Of a DNA stretch of 7,880 nucleotides, positions 1-5,100 are shown in pieces (the first letter of the stretch is position 1; each line of letters begins with the position of its first letter). Location of the stretch: assembly GCA_947428535.1 (NCBI GenBank), contig CANEMG010000035.1, forward strand, positions 1-7,880, given 5' to 3'. This stretch comes from an uncultured Clostridium sp. Lineage in GTDB: Bacteria > Bacillota > Clostridia > TANB77 > CAG-508. A program made the translations under genes and the position numbers. Below the pieces are notes generated by a model. The model was not told the DNA's origin, ran no database searches, and saw nothing but the letters and a program-made list of their open reading frames with translations.

Positions 1-2085
1 TCATCATTAGATATAGGAAATACAATTTCTTTTAAAGTATATTTAAAAGCAGGTTGATTATGTTCAAAAAAATATTTTGAAAATGAAGAAAACTATAAGA
101 ATGAAGAATCTGATGATTTAGGAGCATTAATTACAGATAGATTAGAAAAAGATATTATAGAACCAGTAGTAAAAGTAACAGCAGATGATTTAGGAGGAAT
201 ATTAGAGAGTAAAGCACAGATAGAATTAGTTGAAGCAGAGATAGCTGTTTCTGAGCAATTATCAGCAACTAATGTTATTGAAAATGCAGGTAATAAAATA
301 GATATTTATATTTTTATAGATAATCTAAATAGTAAAAAAAGCATTAATAATGTAGTTGTAACTAAAGAATTACCAAAAGAATTTAAATTATTATATGCTA
401 CAGAAGGTTATGAATATGATGAAGAATCTAGAGTTATAACATGGAATTTAGAAAAGATTGAAAAAAGAAATAAGAAGATATTGCAAATAACTGCAGAAAT
501 CAATGAACTAGATGAAAACATAAGTAAAGCGAGAATAGAAACTTTTTCTAATATTAAAGCAGAAGGAACAGATTTATATACTACAAATACAGTATTTGTA
601 GATGTAGCTAAACCAATATTAGTAATTACTCAAACAAGTAGTAATATAGATACTTACATTAAAGAAGGAGAAACTTTAAAGTATACTTATTTAGTAAAAA
701 ATGAAGGAGAAGTATTCGCTACAAGTGTAAATTTATCTAATGTAGTACCAGATGGAATAAGTGTGACTAATGTAGACTATACATTAGATGGAATAGAAAC
801 AAATAGAGCTGGTGTAACAAATGATAAAATAAATATAACTGCAGATATATCACCAGGTGCAGAGATGATAGTTAATTTAGAAGCAGTAGCTTTAAATCTA
901 AATGGTGCTAATGAAAAATCAGTAACTAATTATGCAACTATATCTTCAAAAGAAATAAAAGAATTTCCTAGTAATTCAATAACACATATTATAGAAGCTT
1001 CTGATAATCAAAGAAATGATGAAGATGATAGCGATCCATATATATTACCAGAAGATAATATATCAAGAACATATAAAATATCTGGATTAGCTTGGTTTGA
1101 TAGCAATCAAGATGGAATGAGAAACAATAATGAAGAATTACTAAGTGGAATAACAGCTAAATTAGTAGATACTACATCAGGAGTTATTCAAAAAACAGTA
1201 ACTACTGATTCAAATGGAGAATATGTATTTTCAGGTGTAGAAAATGGAACTTATTTAGTAATATTTGAGTACGATATAAGCAAATATACAGTTACAACAT
1301 ATCAAAAAGATGGAATTGTAAGTAATGTAAATTCAGATGCACTTTTAACAACGATAAATCAAGATGGAAAGAGTATAGAAAGTGCAGTAACAGATAGCAT
1401 AAAAGTTGATGGTGGAAGTGTTGGTAATATAGATATTGGTTTAGTACTATTAAATAAATTTGATTTAAAACTAGATAAAACAATATCAAAAGTTATGATA
1501 CAAACTTCTAAAGAAACAACAACTGAAAATTATGATAATGTAAGTTTAGCAAAAGCAGATATAGGTGCTAAATATTTATCAGGAGCTACAGTATATGTAG
1601 AATATGCAATAACAGTATCTAATGTGGGAGATATAGCAGGATATGCTAAAAAGATAATAGATTATCTTCCAAAAGGAATGAATTTTAATTCATCATTAGA
1701 ATCAAATTCAGATTGGTACACAGGAACAGATGGAAACTTATATAGTGAAAAATTATCTAATAAAGAGTTAAAATCAGGACAATCTGAAACACTTAAACTG
1801 GTATTAACAAAACAAATGACAGAAGAAAATACAGGAATAGTAAACAATTTAGCAGAAATATATGAAGATTATAATACACATGGAATTGCAGACCAAAATT
1901 CAACTCCAGGAAATAAAGTACAAAATGAAAATGATATGGGTTCAGCAGATTTAATTATATCAGTAAAAACTGGTGAAATGTTTATATATATTTCGATAAT
2001 AATAACAACAATTTTATTAGGAAGTATAGCAATATTTATAAGTTATAATAAAATTGTATCAAACAAAAGAAAGTGGGTGATGTAG
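1..2085 (+). CDS. DUF11/SdrD_B surface protein with C-terminal membrane anchor (5'-partial; in-frame TGA at 55-57)
   Basis: Probable extracellular stalk or adhesion protein held in the envelope by its C-terminus. After the TGA at 55-57 the frame is open for 675 codons to the TAG at 2083-2085. Domain order by position: DUF11-type beta domain about 226-600 (VITWNL then regularly spaced hydrophobics, typical of the family), second DUF11-type domain about 601-1000, acidic linker about 1000-1066, SdrD_B/Cna-B-type domain about 1072-1446, third DUF11-type domain about 1459-1910, SVKTG motif 1960-1974, membrane helix about 1978-2046, basic tail ending KRKWVM. The 18 codons upstream of the TGA are open in the same frame and read like a DUF11 strand (IGNTISFKVYLKAG). 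The TTG at 481 is the first conventional start after the TGA, but it cuts the first DUF11 domain and has no good ribosome site, so I do not accept it. The true N-terminus and signal peptide are missing. Ligand and exact function are unknown. Confidence 0.8.
55..57 (+). other. In-frame TGA interrupting the first gene
   Basis: The codon TGA sits in frame 1 between KAG and LCSKKYFEN. Both sides look coding, and no ATG, GTG or TTG occurs in frame before 481. Possible causes are a nonsense mutation, a sequencing or assembly error, recoding, or a real stop of an upstream gene followed by a start that has shifted frame. For the last case, an ATG at 60-62 with AGG at 51-53 upstream would enter the main frame if the A7 run at 66-72 were one base shorter. 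I see the stop directly; its cause is inference. Confidence 0.85.
63..81 (+). other. Short AT-rich hairpin just after the TGA
   Basis: TTCAAAA at 63-69 and TTTTGAA at 75-81 form a perfect 7-bp inverted repeat with the loop AAATA, five bases after the TGA. Only one G-C pair supports it, so it is weak, and such palindromes arise often by chance in AT-rich DNA. It lacks the G in the loop expected of a bacterial selenocysteine element. A functional role is doubtful. Confidence 0.3.
1072..1446 (+). other. SdrD_B/Cna-B-type domain with EF-hand-like calcium loop (protein 1)
   Basis: The domain opens with SGLAWFDSNQDG and runs through LLSGITAKLVD and TTDSNGEYVFSGVENGTYLV, the standard order of an SdrD_B or prealbumin-like surface domain. 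The twelve-residue loop at 1099-1134 (D-S-N-Q-D-G-M-R-N-N-N-E) has acidic or Asn residues at positions 1, 3 and 5, Gly at 6 and Glu at 12, as in EF-hand-like calcium sites known in Sdr B repeats. Calcium binding is inferred from this pattern. Confidence 0.75.
1960..2082 (+). other. C-terminal SVKTG motif, membrane helix and basic tail (candidate non-canonical sorting signal)
   Basis: The last 41 residues of protein 1 have the three-part layout of a sortase sorting signal: SVKTG (1960-1974), a hydrophobic helix of about 23 residues starting MFIYISIIITTILL, and a basic end SNKRKWVM. The pentapeptide is not LPxTG or NPxTN, because Pro is missing. It could be a variant sortase substrate, or the helix may simply be a permanent membrane anchor. 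The membrane segment is clear; sortase recognition is inference. Confidence 0.6.
2075..2081 (+). promoter_or_regulatory. Ribosome binding site for the second gene
   Basis: GGGTGAT, within the last codons of the first gene, contains GGTGAT, complementary to the 3' end of 16S rRNA (part of AGGAGGTGATC). It ends five bases before the ATG at 2087. Its position inside the upstream gene, with a single base between stop and start, suggests translational coupling. It decides the start of the second gene. Confidence 0.75.
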
Positions 2086-2086
2086 T

Positions 2087-2170
2087 ATGGATAAAAAAGT
2101 GATTAACAGAATTTTAATAATATCTATAATAATAATTTCTATACTAGGAATTGCCTATAAAGTATTTGCT
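2087..2170 (+). other. Signal peptide of protein 2
   Basis: Residues 1-28: basic start (MDKKVINR), a long Ile-rich hydrophobic core (ILIISIIIISILGIA), then KVFA followed by FKYF. V-x-A at -3 to -1 fits signal peptidase I cleavage after Ala28. An uncleaved N-terminal membrane anchor is the alternative. Confidence 0.75.
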
Positions 2171-5100
2171 TTCAAATATTTTGATTCTGCAAGTAAAGAA
2201 TACTATTCAGAACCACCATGGGTTCCTATAGCAGATGAAGCAGGAACGAATGGGGTAGTTCAGGAAATAGGAGGAAACTCAAAAAATGCCCAAGAAAAAC
2301 ACGATACTGGATCACTAGCCGTTGGTGTTAGTTCTGGTGGTGGCGGAGGTTCTAGCGGATATAGTGGAAGTTGGAGTAGCAAAATCAATTTTGCATTAGA
2401 CAAAGAAATAAAATCTACACCTAGTGATTATACTACACGTTCAGTAGAAGGAATGGACAATATAATATGGTATGAAGATTTATGTAATATATCAAAAGTA
2501 TTATGCTCAGCTAAAGGAGAGCCGCTTACTGGACAAAGCCAATATGTTCGTGATGATCAAGCAGATGGAAATTATTGGGTACATGATGTTGACCCATCTA
2601 TTTCTCCTAGAACAATTACAACATATAATTTAAAAGAATCTCAAGCTGCGATAAAAAGTATTGCTAGTGGTGATGTTAAGTCAGAAGAATACCAAAAGTT
2701 TTATAGAACACCATGTGAATATAGTAAAGTTTCAAAGAAATGTACACCAGCAGAAGCATATGTTCTTTCAGAAGCAGATTTGATAGGTGGAAATACAGAA
2801 AAAACACCTCTACAGATTGCATGGTGGGGACTTCAAGGTAGAGATGGAGGAAATGGGTTAAGTCGTGAAGCTAAAGAGTTTGAAAATTATGTATATGGTG
2901 CACCTCAAGGTGGAAAAACAACAGTTACAAGTGCAGCAGGTATTGAACATTCTGGAGCATTTCCAATAAAATATGAACCTGAATTTGCTAAAACTTCATC
3001 AGATGTTACAGTTAGTTTTGATGAAAAAGAACAAAAATTTATAATTGGACCATACAAAATTAATTACTACCAAGTTGCAAAATTTGCTTTTATGAATAAA
3101 TTTGAAGTATTTTTAAATGATTCGAAAGAACCTATAGATAAAAATGAATATGAAATTGCGGTGTCATCAGGAGGAACAATATCACCAATAAATAGAATGC
3201 CAAATAATGGTGAAGAATTTTATATTGTATTAAATTATGATGAAAATTTTAGAGAAATAACTAATATAAAAGCACATTTTCAATATATGAATGCTAATGG
3301 TAGTTATGACTATTATACTGGTCAATATACAAAAGTGTATGTTGAAGGAAATATATTTGGTGAATTTGATAGAGCACTTTATGAAAGAATAGAATATGCA
3401 AAAAAAAGAATAACCGACTTATTTAAAGGTCCACCAAGAAGAGCGTTAGCAAATACTTGGAAAAATGATTATAAAATGACATGGACAATTGGATTTACTA
3501 ACGCAGACGATTATTTGGGAGAGATTGTAAAATATAAAGATAATGTAGGACAAGATCCATTGGTATTTGCAATGCCATATGCTGTAGTATATGACTATGG
3601 AGGAGAATCATTATTTGAGGATGCTTCAGTTGTAATTACTGAAACAGAAGATGGTATCCCACTTATTATATGGAGTGAAGGAAATTATAATAGAATAAAA
3701 GACTATATAGATAATTATGATTATCATATAATAGAATATGAAGCAGCAAATAACACAGCTAAAGATTGGGATAAAAAAGCAGATCATTTTAAAGAAAATA
3801 ATGACCCAGCAAAAGAAGGAGAATGTAGGAAATGGGCAGACAGCTATCGTGCTACAGCAGAAAGTCATTTAAAAAAAGCAGGTAACAAAGCTACTTATGA
3901 AGCTTGTAAAAAAATTATAGAAGATATGCCTAAACCAGAGAATCTAGATGAATCAAAAGTTGATATACCAGAACCTCTAGAATTTATAATTTGGAAAGAT
4001 TTACACTATATACCAATTGGAACAGATACAGCACAAGCACAAAGTGTTTCTAGAGGTGCAGCAAAATGGTGGCAAACAGCAACAGTAGAATGGGAACCAA
4101 CAGATTCATCAGGAAAGATAAAAATCACTAAAGAAATAGATGGCGAAGCAAAAGATGGAGATGTATTTGAATTTAAAGTAAAAGTAGGAAACAAAGAAGA
4201 AAAATTACAAATAAAATATAAAAATGGCGGAGATAATTCAGTTGAGTCAGATGTATATACATGGAAAAAAGGATCACCAGCACCAACATATGAAGTAATA
4301 GAAGAAACAAAAAACGGATATAAATTAGAAAATGTTAAAAAAGATAAAGGAAGTTTAGAAGATGGAAAAACAGTACAAGTTACAGTAAAAAATAAAGCAG
4401 ATGAAAAGAATTCAACATTAGAAATTTATAAAGAAATAAAGAAAACAAACTTAGATACAAATCAGTATACATTAGTAGGAAAAACTTATAAATTTAATGT
4501 AACAATAAGTGGAAATTGTACAATTACATATAATGGAAAAACAGAAGAAGTTACAAAAGAAAATCCAAAAACATTACAAATTGATGTGATGTCATATTTA
4601 GAAGGAGCACCACAATCAGAAAGAGACTCTAAAAAAATAGCAGTAAAATGGTATCAAGATGCACCAACATATACAGTAGAGGAAATACCAAATGAACAAA
4701 ATAATGCACCAATAGCAGGAAGTAATTTAGCAAAAATTACACCAACAACAGGAACATTAAAAGATAAAGAGGTTGTGAAAGTAGAAGCTCAAAACGAAAC
4801 AACAGAGCAAAAAGCAAAAATACAAGTAGTCAAAACATTAGATGGATATGAAAATTATTCAGAAGAAGAATTAAAAGAATTTGTATTTAAATTTAAAGTA
4901 AATGTTTATAGTGATAGAGCTTGTACAAACAAATTAAAAACTTTATCAGGAACAGAATATGCAGAACAGATAATAGAAACAAATCTAAGTAGAACAGAAG
5001 ATGGAAAATGGCAATGGGTAGGAACGACACAAAATGAATATATATGGGCATATGGCAACTATCCATACTTTAAAGTAGAAGAGTTAGGAACTTGTCCATA

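Noticed and set aside
55..57. Reassigned genetic code (TGA as Trp or Gly)
   Set aside because: Apart from this one codon, no TGA occurs in about 2600 codons of the two frames, while TGG and GGA are used many times. An AT-rich genome with a reassigned code would show frequent TGA.
55..81. Selenocysteine at the TGA with a downstream hairpin
   Set aside because: The 7-bp stem has one G-C pair and the loop AAATA lacks the expected G. A structural surface domain is also an unlikely place for selenocysteine.
481..483. TTG at 481 as the start of the first gene
   Set aside because: It falls inside a DUF11 domain just after VITWNLEKIEKRNKKI, has no convincing ribosome site, and would leave a surface protein without a signal peptide. 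The coding pattern continues upstream to the TGA at 55.
1292..1489. Minus-strand open frames (here, and at 1662-1847, 3626-3868, 5137-5427, 6282-6515, 6715-6987, 7515-7856)
   Set aside because: All lie opposite the two long coding frames. Their products are low-complexity Leu/His/Phe/Ser-rich strings, as expected from the complement of A-rich coding DNA, with no domain pattern.
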